From: Amorphophallus konjac
Taxonomy: Eukaryota > Streptophyta > Magnoliopsida > Alismatales > Araceae
Direction: 5' to 3'
Assembly (NCBI GenBank): GCA_022559845.1
Contig: CM040127.1
Coordinates: 36,232,708-36,296,707, forward strand
Length of the DNA stretch: 64,000 bases
A program made the translations under genes and the position numbers. The notes below the pieces were generated by a model. That model was not told where the DNA came from. It worked only from the letters and a program-made list of their open reading frames with translations, and did no database searches. Below, one piece after another: positions 27,001 to 35,095 of this stretch; position 1 is the stretch's first letter, and each line of letters starts with the position of its first letter.

Positions 27001-30000
27001 ATAGATTAAAGAAGGGGATAGGAACACTACTTGATTCCAGCGCATTGCTTCGGGAAGAAGGAGAGTCAGTAGGTGAGCACTCTTTCTCTAGGGAGGAGGA
27101 TATCAGAAGACAGACGAGAGAGTTCTACTCCAGACTGCTCATAGAGGATGATGTCACTAGATCGAGGATTACACCGAACCTTCTTCCATGACTTTGTCCT
27201 GATGAAAGGGAAGCCATTTCTCAGAGCTCCTCAGAGGAGGAGGTCCACCAGCTTGTCTTCTCTCTTGCTAGGGACAAATCCCCGAGCCCGAACGGATTCC
27301 CATTGGCTTTCTTCCAGATGTGTTTGAACATATAAAGGGTGACTTAATGGCAGTAGTGAGGGAGTTTCAGGAGGAAAGGACTCATTTGGAGGCAATTAAC
27401 AAACCCCTCTTAGTCTTTATCCCTAAAAAACAGAGAGCAAATTGATTTAAAGACTTTAGGCCCATTAGTCTTCTGAATGGCACATACAAGATTATCACTA
27501 AGCTGCTAGTTGGGAGGCTTGATCTGGTCAGTGGTTTGCAGGGAGCTTTTATCAGGGGCAGGCACATATAAGAGAATTTTTTAGTGGCTCATGAATGTCT
27601 CTTTGCCATGAAAAAAATAGAGAAAGAAACAAGTGGTCCTGAAGTTGGACTTCAAGAAGGGATATGGCAGGGTCAACTGGCAGTGCTTATTTGATGTGCT
27701 AGAGTTGATGGGCTTTTGCGAGAGATGGGTCGGATGGGTCCTTGTTTGCATTTCCTCTGCCACATTTACAGTTTTGGTAAATATGAGGCCTACTGCGTCT
27801 TTCCATAGTGATAAAAGACTATGACAGGGAGACCCCATGTCAACTGGCAGTGCTTACTTGATGTTGGAGCTAATGGGCTTTGGGGAGAGAAGGATTGAAT
27901 GGGTCCTTGTTTGCATTTCCTCTGCCACATTTGAAGTTTTGGTAAACACAAGGCCTACTATGATTTCCCATAGTGATAGAAGACTATGATAGGGAGACCC
28001 ACCATGCCCCCCCTTCTTTTTATGTTGGTTGCCCATATCTTGAGCAGGATGCAGTTAAGAACAGAGATAGCAGGCTTGATCAAGGGCTTCCAAGGAGGGA
28101 GAGGCGGCGCTTCCATTACCCATCTACGGAATGCAAACGACACCATTTTGTTTTTAGTAGAGGAGGAACCCCATCTCCTTGTGGCCAGACTTATGCTTGA
28201 GGTGTTGAAGGAGGTCAGCAGACTCAAACTCAATTTTAACAAGAGTCTCTTGGTTGGTGTAAATATGGAAGATATGGCACTTGAGAGGTCGGCTTTCATA
28301 ATGGGATGTCAAATAGAAGCCTTTCTTATCTCCTATTTAGGCCTCCCATTGTCACCAAGGGTCCTTCATTGTAACGATTGGCTACCTATGGTGCAGAGCT
28401 ATGAGTCTAGACTAATAAGTTGGAGGGCAAGGCTTCTCTCCTATCGGAGGAGACTAGTTCTTTGCAAGTCTGTGCTTACAGCCTACCTATCTACTTTTTG
28501 TCCTTGCTCTAGATTCCTAAGACTGTGGCAAAGAAAATCAAATCTATCCAGGCTAGATTCTTCTGGCATGACAGTGGGGAGAGGTGCAAGGGATGGCATG
28601 ATATCTCATGGGGCAGAGTGATTTTGTCCTTGCTCTAGATTCCTAAGACTGTGGCAAAGAAAATCGAATCTATCCAAGCTAGATTCTTCTGGCATGACAG
28701 TGGGGAGAGGTGCAAGGGATGGCATGATATCTCATGGGTTAGAGTGACAAGAAGCAAGAAGATGGGAGGGGTGAGAATTAAAGAATATCAAAGATTTTAA
28801 CTTGGCTCTCTTGTGTAAGTGGTTGTGGAAGCTGGGAGCGGGAGAAGACATGTTGCAGGCTCAAGTCATAAGGCAGAGATATAATGGTAGAGGAAGGGAT
28901 TGGAATTTGCTTCCAACATCACAGCACAACATCTCACCTATTTGGAGCAAGGATGGTAGTATCGGTTTCGGTACCGATTTCGGCCGGTATCGAAACCGAT
29001 ACGTTTCGATTTCGGTTTCGGTTTCGGCCGAAATCGGTTCAAAAGAGTCAGAAAAGGCAAAAAATGTATTGAGCAGGTCCGGTTTCGGCCGAAACCAGAC
29101 GGTTTCGGTCCGATTTCGGTCGGTTTCGATCCGATTTCGGTATCGGACTTGCTACAGTGACTTGGTGCGTTTCGGTGTCGGCCGAAACCGATACGTTTCG
29201 GCCGAAACGTATCGGTTTCGGCCGATACTGCCATCCAGGATTTGGAGGGGCATTTTGTCTTGCAAAGACATCATCTCAGCCAGTGTTCAGGTCCGATTGG
29301 GGAAGGGGGACAAGTGCCTCTTCTAGAAGGACATATGGTGTCGTGACTTCACCCTGAGTCATCCCTCCCAAGGCTATTCGCAGTATCAACAACTCCTATG
29401 GCAACAATCTCTCAGCTTTTTGACCCACCGCTATCAACAGGTATGTGGACACCACCGTTGAGACGGAATCTCAGGCCCGAGGAGATGAAGCAACTAGAAA
29501 ATCTTCTATCTCTCCTCTTCGACCTTGTCACCCAGCCAGACATGGAGGACGAGTGGTGATGGAGATGGGAGAAGAAGGGGATTTTCTCAGTCAAGTTAGC
29601 CTACACCTTCATAGTCGATGGAGGGTCACGGCACCGACTTGCTTATCAGATTTGGACTCCCTGGAGTCCTCTGAAGGTGAAACTCCTGATCTGGAAGATC
29701 TCACATGGGAGGTTTCCGACCAAAGATAGGATGGCCACCTTCCTTCAGACTATTCTCACTTCTTGCTGCCTATGTGGTGATGAGGACGAGTCATTGGATC
29801 ACCTTTTTGTGGAGTGCACCCATTCACAAGAGGTGTGGGAAGTGGTTGCCAAGAGGACACAGAACCATTTTGGGCCACGAATAAGTGTGCATCATCTCAT
29901 TCCACAATGGAGCAGAAGCTAGAGTCTGAAAGGGGACAAAATCTCTTGGTGGTTGATCCTTCATGTGACATTATGGGCTACATGGGGGGAGAGGAACAAT

Positions 30001-33000
30001 AGAATTTTCAAAAGAGAAGCAAGAGCTGTGAAAAGATTGGCTTCTTTTATTTGAGAGAGTTTTAGAGTGGAAAAAGCTCCTTTGTAATGTGAACTCGCTC
30101 AACTCTCCAATTTTTGTCTTGTTGGCGTGTTAGCATGGGTCATAATGTCTAGATAGCGACCTTTTGATGTATAGGGTTTTTGGGTGCATATAGTATTTAC
30201 TTGTACATCCCCCTTTTTTACTTTAATACAATAGTTGACCTACCCACTTTCAAAAAAAAAAAAAAAAAGAACCTCCATATGTATCCTTTCAAGTCATATT
30301 TTAGAGTCACTATGTGTCCTACTCGAGTAGACATAATCCACAAATTTACGTAGATTCATAAGTTGGATAAGACCAAGTGCAGAGATATTACATTTGAAAG
30401 CTGTTTACTTTTTGTGTCAAGGAGATCTCAGAAAGTGACAAGGCAATAGAAGTCATTTGACAAATAAAAATAACAAAACAAGCTCATTTATTTTGGTGCG
30501 ACTCCATGACCCTTTTCTTGTGGGGAGACTCCATAAAACACTAGACGTGGCTTCTAAGCTTCATGGTTGTTGTGACACCAGCAACAATTACTTTCATCCT
30601 CTTTCTCATTAATCATATTCTTTTCTTTTTCCTTTTCTCTACAAACCATTTTCATGGGGGGGAAAATAAAAAAACTAAGAACCACATGCAGTGCCTCTAT
30701 TTAGCCATAATTTTTTCAAAAAAATTGTAGATTATACCGCCATTTGATTAAATGAAAAAAGGTACAATCGAAAGAGAATAGGAGATGTCCCTCTTCAACT
30801 CAGAAAATAAAAACCAAAATTACACAAAATGGAAACCTTTTCTTAATAAAAAGAAAATGGATATATCAATATAATGCTTCAAAAGCAAACACACATTACA
30901 CACCTTGCAGTGCTAGTACTCTCTGGAGACGGGTTTGGGCTTCCTGAAGATAGCTTTGCCACTAGGGATGAATCACATGCTGATGCTAACTTCCCAGTAT
31001 GTGACTTGGTGGAAGACTCTGCACTTCACCAAAAATAATTTTAAAAATTTATGAACATTTTAAACAAAGTGGTGCCTCAATTACCAACATCAACTATGAT
31101 TTTGTCACCTTTGCATTTGTCATAGTTCAAAGGCTTAGCCCCCTCCATGCTGATTGCGTTCTGGATTGTTGATTCTAACATGTCCAAAGGAGCACTAGAG
31201 CATGCCCTTAAAACATCATGGATTGTACTTCCGTTTTCCAAGAAAATGAAGTCAGATGGATGCTTTTTCTTGCTACCAGCATGCAGCTCAAAATTGTAAG
31301 CAGAAATGATCTGCCACTCCCACAATAAACAAATTATTGCTCGTCCCAAACAATTAACTATATGCAATCACTAACTCACCAACCGCATATACAACCTCAT
31401 CAGAATAAACAAAATTTCAATGAAGAAGAAGTTAATCGCACTTACCTCCAATCCTTTGCAAGAAGCACAAAAGCACAATATGCCCCCATCTTTTATCATT
31501 CCGCGAAGCCCTTCTTGCTGCAGTAGTGAATACACATAGAAGAATTTAGATCAGCCATGTTGCGATAGAAAGACATTTATAAAAAAAAGTTGAAGATCAA
31601 ATGTAGCAACAACTCAATGGTGAACCAGAACATCCAAAAAGAAAAAAAAGAAGAAGATGAAAATATGAACAAAGGGGTAATCTGCAGTTTCCTTGGAACA
31701 CGCATGGTTTTGCATGGACCAGAACTTAAACATGTCCATTATATGCGAGTGCCAAAATGATGTCCCTCAAACAAAAAGCAGTGTGCTACTAGCAAAAGGG
31801 CATATATGTTTAGCCAAGAGCAGACATAAAAAGTGGGATAGAGTTGGACGGAAGGTTCACTGCAGTTCAAACGGGGAATCAACTAGGTACTGGAAGATAG
31901 CAATATCGAGCATCACAAAACTGCTATGCATGAGATCCAGAAACCCATTGGACAACAACATAAAACACACCTTGTGAAAACTCTGAGTACTATACTTGAC
32001 GGACAACCCATCAAGCAATCCCGTTGCAAGCAATCCTCTAACATTCGATGGAAACTTTGTCAAGGCAATCTTCTTTGACATCTTCAATTCCAGCTTCTTC
32101 TTCGGCGTGATACTTAGTGGCTCACCAAGGCCGTTCACTGTGTCAGCTGAGTCCTTAATTTCCTCCGATCCATCTGATCCACTACTAGTCGCTGGAGAAT
32201 CCTCTGCCATCAGAATTGGTGATTCTTCCACTACAGGAGGTGGTGGCTCTTTTGCTGCAGCCTTCAGCAATGAACGAGTAAACCTCCTCATTGGTTTCTC
32301 TGGCATGGCATTCTTCTCAATCTTCTGAGGAGCACGATTACCAACCTCAGCAGGGATATCTACCACAGGCCTTACCTCTACCTGGATTGACGGGGTCATA
32401 TCTGTTGCAGCTTCTGCCTCAATCTGAGCAGTATGCGGCTTCTCCACCGCAGGCACAGGCCTCGCATCCACATGAATTGAAGGGGCCGTAACTGACGTAG
32501 CCCCCTCCACCTCAACCTGAATTGTTTGCGGTGTCTCCGCCACAAGCCTCGCATCCACCAGAGTCGATGGGACCATGTCTGCCATAGACACCGCCTCTAT
32601 AGGAATTGTCTTTGGCAACTCCACCACAGGCCTCGCATCCACCTGAAGTGACGGAAGTGTACCCGCCATAGGCTCCGTCTCGATCTCAATTGCTTGCGGA
32701 GACTCCACCACAGGCCTCACATCTACCCGAATTGACAGGGGTGCATCTGCCGTAGCCTCTGCCTCGACCTCAACTCTTTGCACCGTTTCCACCACAGGCT
32801 CTGCACCTACCTGAATTGACGGGACAGCATCTTCCAGAGCCTCAGCCTCGGTCTGAATTGTCCGTGGCGCCTCCACCAAGGTCCCCGTCTCTACCAAGAT
32901 CGATGGGACCATATCTGCTGTTGCCCCTGCCTCAACCGGAACTGTGGGAGGCGTCTCCTCCACAGTCCCAGTCTCGCTCTGCATTGGTACAGGAACCTCC

Positions 33001-33413
33001 GCCGCAGAGCCGTCAATCTGAACTGACGAAGGAGCCGCATTCGCTGTTTCATCCGCTGTCTCTTCCGCATCAGCATTGACAGCCACCGCAGTCTCAGCAA
33101 CTGCCTCCGCCTCCCGCGGCGCTTCATCCCCGTGGGCCGGGGAAACTGGGCTCGCCTCAGGCGCGGCGGAAGCCACAGAAGGCGCACCGGCGCCCTCCGA
33201 TTTCCTCCGTCTCTTGGCGGCCCTCGACGAAGCAGGGGAGTGCTGGATCTTGCCGGAGCGCGTCCGGCTCATGGGGGTCATCAGCATCTCCGCCTGGGCC
33301 TTCAGGGCGAACACGAACTCGCGCTTGAGGCCGGAGCGGACGCCAGAGCGAAGCACATATTCCTCCCGGTGGCCGGAGCGGGGCGCGGGCGCCTCGGGGG
33401 CGACGTTCGCCAT
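8968..33413 (-). CDS. IDM1-like PHD-finger / GNAT acetyltransferase-like protein, 3'-incomplete in window
   Basis: The gene encodes a nuclear chromatin protein related to Arabidopsis IDM1-type histone acetyltransferases. I traced 16 exons on the minus strand with GT/AG borders and continuous phase: 33413-31971, 31517-31446, 31310-31085, 31018-30904, 23634-23542, 23452-23371, 23291-23232, 23155-23103, 23020-22854, 11905-11695, 11007-10953, 10851-10795, 10665-10420, 9420-9356, 9213-9157, 9061-8968; 3096 nt, 1032 codons. Order: basic N-terminus with VRSGLKREF; 28-residue repeats; a TPL-binding/Jas-like segment (about 465-560); a second such segment (about 650-735); PHD finger 749-788 (C4HC3 complete); extended PHD 837-891; GNAT start from about 950. 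The visible part ends at NRESQGK, just at the acetyl-CoA-binding Q-x-x-G-x-G motif, so the final exon(s) lie left of position 1 or are lost. Start chosen at the ATG giving the family N-terminus. Catalytic activity is inferred from family only. Confidence 0.9.
9157..9213 (-). CDS. IDM1-like gene, exon 15
   Basis: This 57-nt exon encodes [18 protein letters not shown], a conserved GNAT strand. Acceptor GGCAG, donor TAAA|GTAAG. Confidence 0.87.
9356..9420 (-). CDS. IDM1-like gene, exon 14
   Basis: This 65-nt exon encodes [20 protein letters not shown] and YG of the GNAT region. Acceptor CTATAG, donor ATGG|GTAAA, ends in phase 2. Confidence 0.87.
10420..10665 (-). CDS. IDM1-like gene, exon 13
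   Basis: This 246-nt exon encodes the end of PHD finger 2 ([13 protein letters not shown]), the linker [18 protein letters not shown] and the first strand/helix of the GNAT region ([11 protein letters not shown]). Confidence 0.9.
10795..10851 (-). CDS. IDM1-like gene, exon 12
   Basis: This 57-nt exon encodes [19 protein letters not shown], carrying the zinc-binding Cys, His and Cys of PHD finger 2. Confidence 0.9.
10953..11007 (-). CDS. IDM1-like gene, exon 11
   Basis: This 55-nt exon encodes [18 protein letters not shown] in PHD finger 2. Confidence 0.9.
11096..11515 (+). mobile_element. MITE-like insertion in intron 10
   Basis: The sequence opens with GGGTGTTTGGGAACAC and has a purine-rich core (about 11345-11390) and a pyrimidine-rich right side, ending near ACACCAAATG. 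A similar opening in reverse (GTGCTCCCAAACACCCC, about 20500-20516) ends the GC-rich block of intron 9. Superfamily and exact right end are uncertain. Confidence 0.4.
11695..11905 (-). CDS. IDM1-like gene, exon 10
   Basis: This 211-nt exon completes PHD finger 1 ([18 protein letters not shown]), continues with a linker ([20 protein letters not shown]) and begins PHD finger 2 (GGCVLCR). Acceptor TTACAG, donor TGTAG|GTCAG. Confidence 0.92.
12150..12615 (+). mobile_element. hAT-like MITE with GGATATCC-type palindromes
   Basis: The element runs from TAAGGCTGCC to GTTTGCAGCCCC with imperfect inverted ends and is flanked by ATTATGCTG at 12141-12149 and 12616-12624. The interior is rich in GATCCGGAT/GGATATCC palindromes. 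The TIR and an 8-9-bp duplication support hAT ancestry. It lies in intron 9 of the IDM1-like gene. Confidence 0.7.
12625..13369. other. Intron 9 sequence, nothing recognised
   Basis: AT-rich intronic sequence between a MITE and an LTR-like block. No exon, repeat or domain was recognised. Confidence 0.4.
13370..14683 (-). mobile_element. LTR-like block (probable solo or truncated LTR), minus orientation
   Basis: This GC-rich 1.3-kb block in AT-rich intron starts TGTGGGGACATTCC and is flanked by CAGGT on both sides (13365-13369, 14684-14688), a possible 5-bp target duplication. It carries a TATA-like CTATAAATAG on the minus strand (about 14436-14446) and a CCTCCGATGCTTAAAT-type segment shared in kind with the gypsy LTR at 50332. 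No gag or pol adjoins it. The ends do not show a perfect TG...CA, so the borders are tentative. Confidence 0.45.
13484..13968 (+). repeat. 246-bp tandem duplication
   Basis: The segment starting GAAGCCTGCTGGGCC at 13484 is repeated at 13730 (period 246 bp). The second copy is about 236 bp long before diverging. The two copies are almost identical by eye, with one C/T difference near 13641/13887, so the duplication is recent. Confidence 0.85.
14684..15800. other. Intron 9 sequence, nothing recognised
   Basis: No gene or clear element. Purine-rich stretches occur at 15300-15360 and 15520-15600. Confidence 0.35.
15801..16785 (-). mobile_element. LINE fragments D and E (3' ends), minus strand
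   Basis: On the minus strand 16051-15842 encodes [15 protein letters not shown], the conserved end of plant L1 reverse transcriptases, followed by a T-rich (poly-A complement) end near 15800. A separate fragment (about 16560-16785) encodes [14 protein letters not shown] sequence in a similar context. Both are 5'-truncated and broken. Confidence 0.6.
16862..17371 (-). pseudogene. LINE B zinc-binding RVT (zf-RVT) domain
   Basis: An open 169-codon frame has [51 protein letters not shown]: the zf-RVT Cys/His cluster and the conserved C-terminus of plant L1 elements. Confidence 0.8.
18131..18820 (-). pseudogene. LINE B reverse transcriptase fragments
   Basis: Two neighbouring frames encode [15 protein letters not shown] (18811-18566) and [19 protein letters not shown] (18448-18131). 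The catalytic YADD is intact, but stops and frameshifts separate the blocks. Confidence 0.75.
19757..20520 (-). repeat. GC-rich homopurine/homopyrimidine minisatellite block
   Basis: From about 19790 to 20320 the plus strand is almost only C and T with CCGCCGG punctuation. A unit containing CTCCCCCTGCGTCCCCC recurs at about 19885, 19958, 20064, 20175 and 20274 (roughly 70-110 bp). The minus strand starts GGGGTGTTTGGGAGCAC (20516) and ends in a poly-A run (T run at 19757-19768), which suggests one inserted element. The long open frames on both strands follow from base composition and are not counted as genes. Confidence 0.7.
20796..21960 (+). pseudogene. Ty1/copia pol relic (reverse transcriptase and RNase H)
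   Basis: Scattered blocks match copia pol order: [19 protein letters not shown] (about 20960-21025), then [28 protein letters not shown] (about 21450-21560) and a [15 protein letters not shown] RNase H end. No LTRs are visible and frames are broken. It is an old relic in intron 9. Confidence 0.7.
22040..22262 (+). mobile_element. MITE-like element
   Basis: The stretch begins near CACATTTGGTATTGGGATAA and ends near TTGTGGTCACCAAACATG, with weak inverted ends and GGGATAAG/CTTATCCCC inside. No target duplication was found. Confidence 0.35.
22419..22632 (+). repeat. Imperfect direct repeat next to exon 9
   Basis: Two diverged copies of about 95 bp (22419-22512 and 22541-22632) share AAAGGGAG, CATTGCAATAA, GGATTAT and GAGGTTATGG. 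They lie in intron 9, about 220 bp from exon 9. Identity unknown. Confidence 0.6.
22854..23020 (-). CDS. IDM1-like gene, exon 9
   Basis: This 167-nt exon encodes [20 protein letters not shown] and the first part of PHD finger 1 ([25 protein letters not shown]). The next exon lies 10.9 kb away, so the PHD finger is split by the giant intron 9. Confidence 0.92.
23103..23155 (-). CDS. IDM1-like gene, exon 8
   Basis: This 53-nt exon encodes [17 protein letters not shown], strongly conserved in the family. It ends in phase 2 at AAGCC|GTAAG. Confidence 0.9.
23232..23291 (-). CDS. IDM1-like gene, exon 7
   Basis: This 60-nt exon encodes [20 protein letters not shown], the CxxC part of the second TPL-binding-like segment. 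Confidence 0.9.
23371..23452 (-). CDS. IDM1-like gene, exon 6
   Basis: This 82-nt exon encodes [20 protein letters not shown] and AYYARGQ, a hallmark of the second TPL-binding-like segment. Acceptor TTCTAG, donor ACAG|GTTTT. Confidence 0.9.
23542..23634 (-). CDS. IDM1-like gene, exon 5
   Basis: This 93-nt exon follows the 7.3-kb intron 4. It encodes a basic linker ([20 protein letters not shown], then [11 protein letters not shown]) with acceptor CCACAG and donor CAAAA|GTTGG. Confidence 0.8.
23640..24680. other. Intron 4 sequence, nothing recognised
   Basis: AT-rich intronic sequence with no recognised exon or element. Confidence 0.35.
24681..24852 (+). mobile_element. hAT MITE (GGTTTCGG family), 172 bp
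   Basis: It starts CATAGAAGGCAGTTTCGG, ends TTGCCATCCACG and is flanked by a perfect 8-bp duplication TTCCCTCC (24673-24680, 24853-24860). The interior has GGTTTCGGCC and GGCCGGTTGG units. It is one of four copies in the window sharing the ...GGCAG(T) terminus. It lies in intron 4. Confidence 0.85.
25689..26470 (+). mobile_element. hAT-like element with CGCCTAGGCG palindromes, in LINE C endonuclease
   Basis: Ends CATTGTTTTCAAGGC and GCCTTGACAACCATG are inverted repeats (about 12 of 15 matches). The flanks TCCAATAC and GCTAATAC match at 6 of 8 positions, an eroded 8-bp duplication. Both ends are rich in GCGCCTAGGCG-like palindromes; the centre is AT-rich. The LINE protein frame resumes after it, which confirms it is an insertion. 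Confidence 0.7.
27671..28000 (+). repeat. About 167-bp tandem duplication inside LINE C
   Basis: GTCAACTGGCAGTGCTTA occurs at 27671 and again at 27838, and similarity continues to TAGGGAGACCC at the end of each copy. It duplicates part of the reverse-transcriptase frame. Confidence 0.8.
28130..28160 (+). pseudogene. LINE C reverse transcriptase with destroyed catalytic motif
   Basis: Where LINE B has [13 protein letters not shown] reads NANDTILF: the tyrosine and the first catalytic aspartate are both replaced by asparagine. The open frame extends from about 27986 to 28621, but it cannot be catalytically active. Confidence 0.7.
28495..28740 (+). repeat. About 127-bp tandem duplication inside LINE C
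   Basis: TTTTGTCCTTGCTCTAGATT occurs at 28495 and 28622, and the copies are nearly identical through ATGGCATGATATCTCATGGG. Confidence 0.85.
28948..29239 (+). mobile_element. hAT MITE (GGTTTCGG family), 292 bp
   Basis: It starts CAAGGATGGTAGTATCGG, ends CCGATACTGCCATCCAGG and is flanked by a perfect 8-bp duplication ATTTGGAG (28940-28947, 29240-29247). The interior is almost wholly TCGGTTTCGG, GGCCGAAACCG and ATACGTTTCG units. It interrupts LINE C upstream of the zinc-binding RVT domain. Confidence 0.9.
30269..30903. other. End of intron 4, with a probable LINE 3' fragment
   Basis: 30680-30840 has the look of a LINE 3' end read from the minus strand (TTTTTTCAAAAAAATTGTAG followed by TTAAATGAAAAAAGGTACAA). 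The rest shows nothing recognised. Confidence 0.4.
30904..31018 (-). CDS. IDM1-like gene, exon 4
   Basis: This 115-nt exon encodes a Ser/Thr-rich linker ([20 protein letters not shown]...). The frame fits phase 1 in and phase 2 out, with donor CAAG|GTGTG. It is less conserved than its neighbours, so it is supported mainly by phase and splice sites. Confidence 0.8.
31085..31310 (-). CDS. IDM1-like gene, exon 3
   Basis: This 226-nt exon encodes [20 protein letters not shown] and [17 protein letters not shown], the end of the first TPL-binding-like segment. Acceptor GGCAG, donor TTG|GTAAT, ends in phase 1. Confidence 0.88.
31446..31517 (-). CDS. IDM1-like gene, exon 2
   Basis: This 72-nt exon (CTGCAG acceptor, GAG|GTAAG donor) encodes [20 protein letters not shown] and KGLE, the CxxC-containing core of the first TPL-binding-like segment. 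Confidence 0.88.
31971..33413 (-). CDS. IDM1-like gene, exon 1
   Basis: Exon 1 has 481 codons, from ATG 33413 to donor CACAAG|GTGTG at 31971 (phase 0). It encodes the [17 protein letters not shown] family N-terminus, a serine/arginine-rich basic patch, a long acidic repeat region, and then [21 protein letters not shown], the beginning of the first TPL-binding-like segment. The 5' part is strongly GC-rich. Confidence 0.9.
32350..32990 (-). repeat. 84-bp coding minisatellite in exon 1
   Basis: About seven to eight diverged copies of an 84-bp unit encode a 28-residue repeat of the form [17 protein letters not shown] followed by an acidic stretch and ADM. Every length change seen is a multiple of three, so the reading frame is kept. 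The region is acidic and probably unstructured. Confidence 0.8.
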
Positions 33414-33640
33414 GGGAGAAGGCTGGTGGGAGGCTGGCGATAATGGAGGGCGAGGGCTAGGGGAAGGCCATGGCGGAAGGGGGGGCGGGATCGGAGCGGA
33501 ACGAACTGGTCAAGCGTTAGGGTTTCTGGTTGCAGGGCGGAAGGTGCGGGAGACGGGGTGGGGAGAGGGAGAGGCGTCTTGTGGGGAAAAAAAAAATCTG
33601 AACAGCGCAGAGGGGGGGAAATATTATATAAATAGAAAGA
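33414..33640 (-). promoter_or_regulatory. Core promoter and 5' UTR of the IDM1-like gene
   Basis: A minus-strand TATA-like TATTTATATAATA lies at 33623-33635, about 210 bp upstream of the ATG at 33413, with purine-rich sequence between. The predicted start is near 33595-33605, giving a 5' UTR of about 180-190 nt. Inferred from position and sequence only. Confidence 0.5.
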
Positions 33641-33913
33641 AAGAAATCAAAAGCAAAAGAGAGAGAGAGGGAGTAGATGATGGCGTTAAAAATTGGAAAC
33701 GGCAGCGATATTACGTATATATCCTCGCCCTGGGGCACAGGAGTCCCGGATTCTTCTTTCCAACGCAGCGCGATATGGTCACCATTCGTAATGTCACCCA
33801 CGCATTGTGGGCCGGTGGATTTCCAACGGCCCCGTCGCGACCATGTTCCAAAAGAAGCGGTGAACGAGAGATCCGGGGGAAGGGGGGAGAGGTTTGTGTG
33901 GGGGTGGTACCGT

Positions 33914-33991
33914 CACGTGGAGAACACGTGAGTGGGAAGATGACACGTGGAATGACACGTGGTAGCGATGCGAAGTATAGGATGCCACGTG
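33914..33991 (-). promoter_or_regulatory. Cluster of five CACGTG boxes
   Basis: Palindromic CACGTG occurs at 33914, 33925, 33944, 33956 and 33986, most extended to ACACGTGG or CCACGTGG. These are G-box/ABRE cores bound by plant bZIP and bHLH factors. They lie about 500-580 bp upstream of the IDM1-like ATG and about 290-370 bp upstream of its TATA. Confidence 0.75.
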
Positions 33992-35021
33992 GCGACAGCG
34001 GATTGTTTGGAAGCGGAAAGAATGGAATTCGCGGGATTTTGGGGATCATTGCATTAAAAAGTTTTAAAATTTGAGGTGGTGATATAGCCGTTGATATGCA
34101 GAGACCTCCTCTTTTTTTTTTACCTATTCTAAGCTGGCGAGGTGATATAGCCGTTGCGGCGTGGCTGCTTTTGGCCGGTGAGAACAACTTCCAGAGACCC
34201 TAAACGCGATGTTATGAGATATAAATATTAGGGGGATTAATTGGTCAGGTGTAGGCGAGATTTGATAACAATCTAAGCTCAAATTCATTGATATGTTGTT
34301 GCAAGGTCGGAGTAGAAAAAAAAAGGACTAAATTAAAGCTTAATATTGTTTGGAAAACTTGGACCGAACCATAAATATCTTAAGAGTTACTTTAAAATTA
34401 TCAGAATCTTCATATATCTGCATGTTTTTTATATTTTTCCAAAAAAAATCTGAATATGACATATTTTGTAAAAAAAAATGTAATATAGCCCCTACATCAA
34501 ATGTTTATTTAACTTTTAATGAAATGTTATATATCGAACTTGAAGGGGGTTTAGAAATATGAATTCTATGAGATAATTTTCACATATACGTTAGACGATC
34601 ATGCAAGAGGCACTTTTATTTTATTTAGAGACTATTGGATCGTTAATCATATAGTCATTGCATGACATAAGCTAGCATGTGCACACGAGTAAAGAGCATT
34701 GTTGATATAAACGTTACATACGTTATATTAATTATATATTCTTGAAACATGTTTATTAGAATTTCTGGTCTTCTAAACTCGGGCTTGCATTGCCCATCCC
34801 AACTCACTGAGAAAGAAAGGGTCCAAATTGTGTACATAATCCAGCCCAAAATGGAATGCGTTCGCACACCATGGTATGCAGCAAACTCGGGTTGTCCTCA
34901 CACTAGTCACCCATTTGACTAGTTACGTTTGAGATGCCAAGAAGTGAGACAATTGTGAGCCTATTAAATGTTCTTCAGTGATAACATGCATATCTGTTTG
35001 GAATAAAATAAGTTCAGAATG
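33992..35021. other. Intergenic region, nothing recognised
   Basis: AT-rich sequence between the two genes with no coding signal or clear repeat. Confidence 0.4.
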
Positions 35022-35079
<58 letters not shown>

Positions 35080-35094
35080 ATATATATATATATA
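35022..35094. repeat. Compound microsatellite (AT)n(TG)n(AT)n
   Basis: An AT run at 35022-35039, a TG run at 35040-35077 and an AT run at 35079-35094. Confidence 0.95.
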
Positions 35095-35095
35095 T

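Larger units (their letters stand above)
25170..30268 (+). mobile_element. LINE C (L1-type), plus strand, with two nested hAT elements
   Basis: This LINE is antisense to the host gene. Blocks in order: endonuclease start ([19 protein letters not shown], about 25235-25300), DFN block ([16 protein letters not shown], 25570-25640), hAT insertion 25689-26470, endonuclease continues ([12 protein letters not shown] at 26475), reverse transcriptase ([20 protein letters not shown] at 27445; NANDTILF at 28130), hAT MITE 28948-29239, zinc-binding RVT ([16 protein letters not shown], 29760-29815), [13 protein letters not shown] end (29965-30010), and a poly-A tail at 30252-30268. It is non-functional. 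Confidence 0.8.

Noticed and set aside
33076..34074. 332-codon plus-strand frame over the start of the IDM1-like gene
   Set aside because: It is antisense to the conserved exon 1 and runs into the promoter; GC-rich shadow of the real frame.
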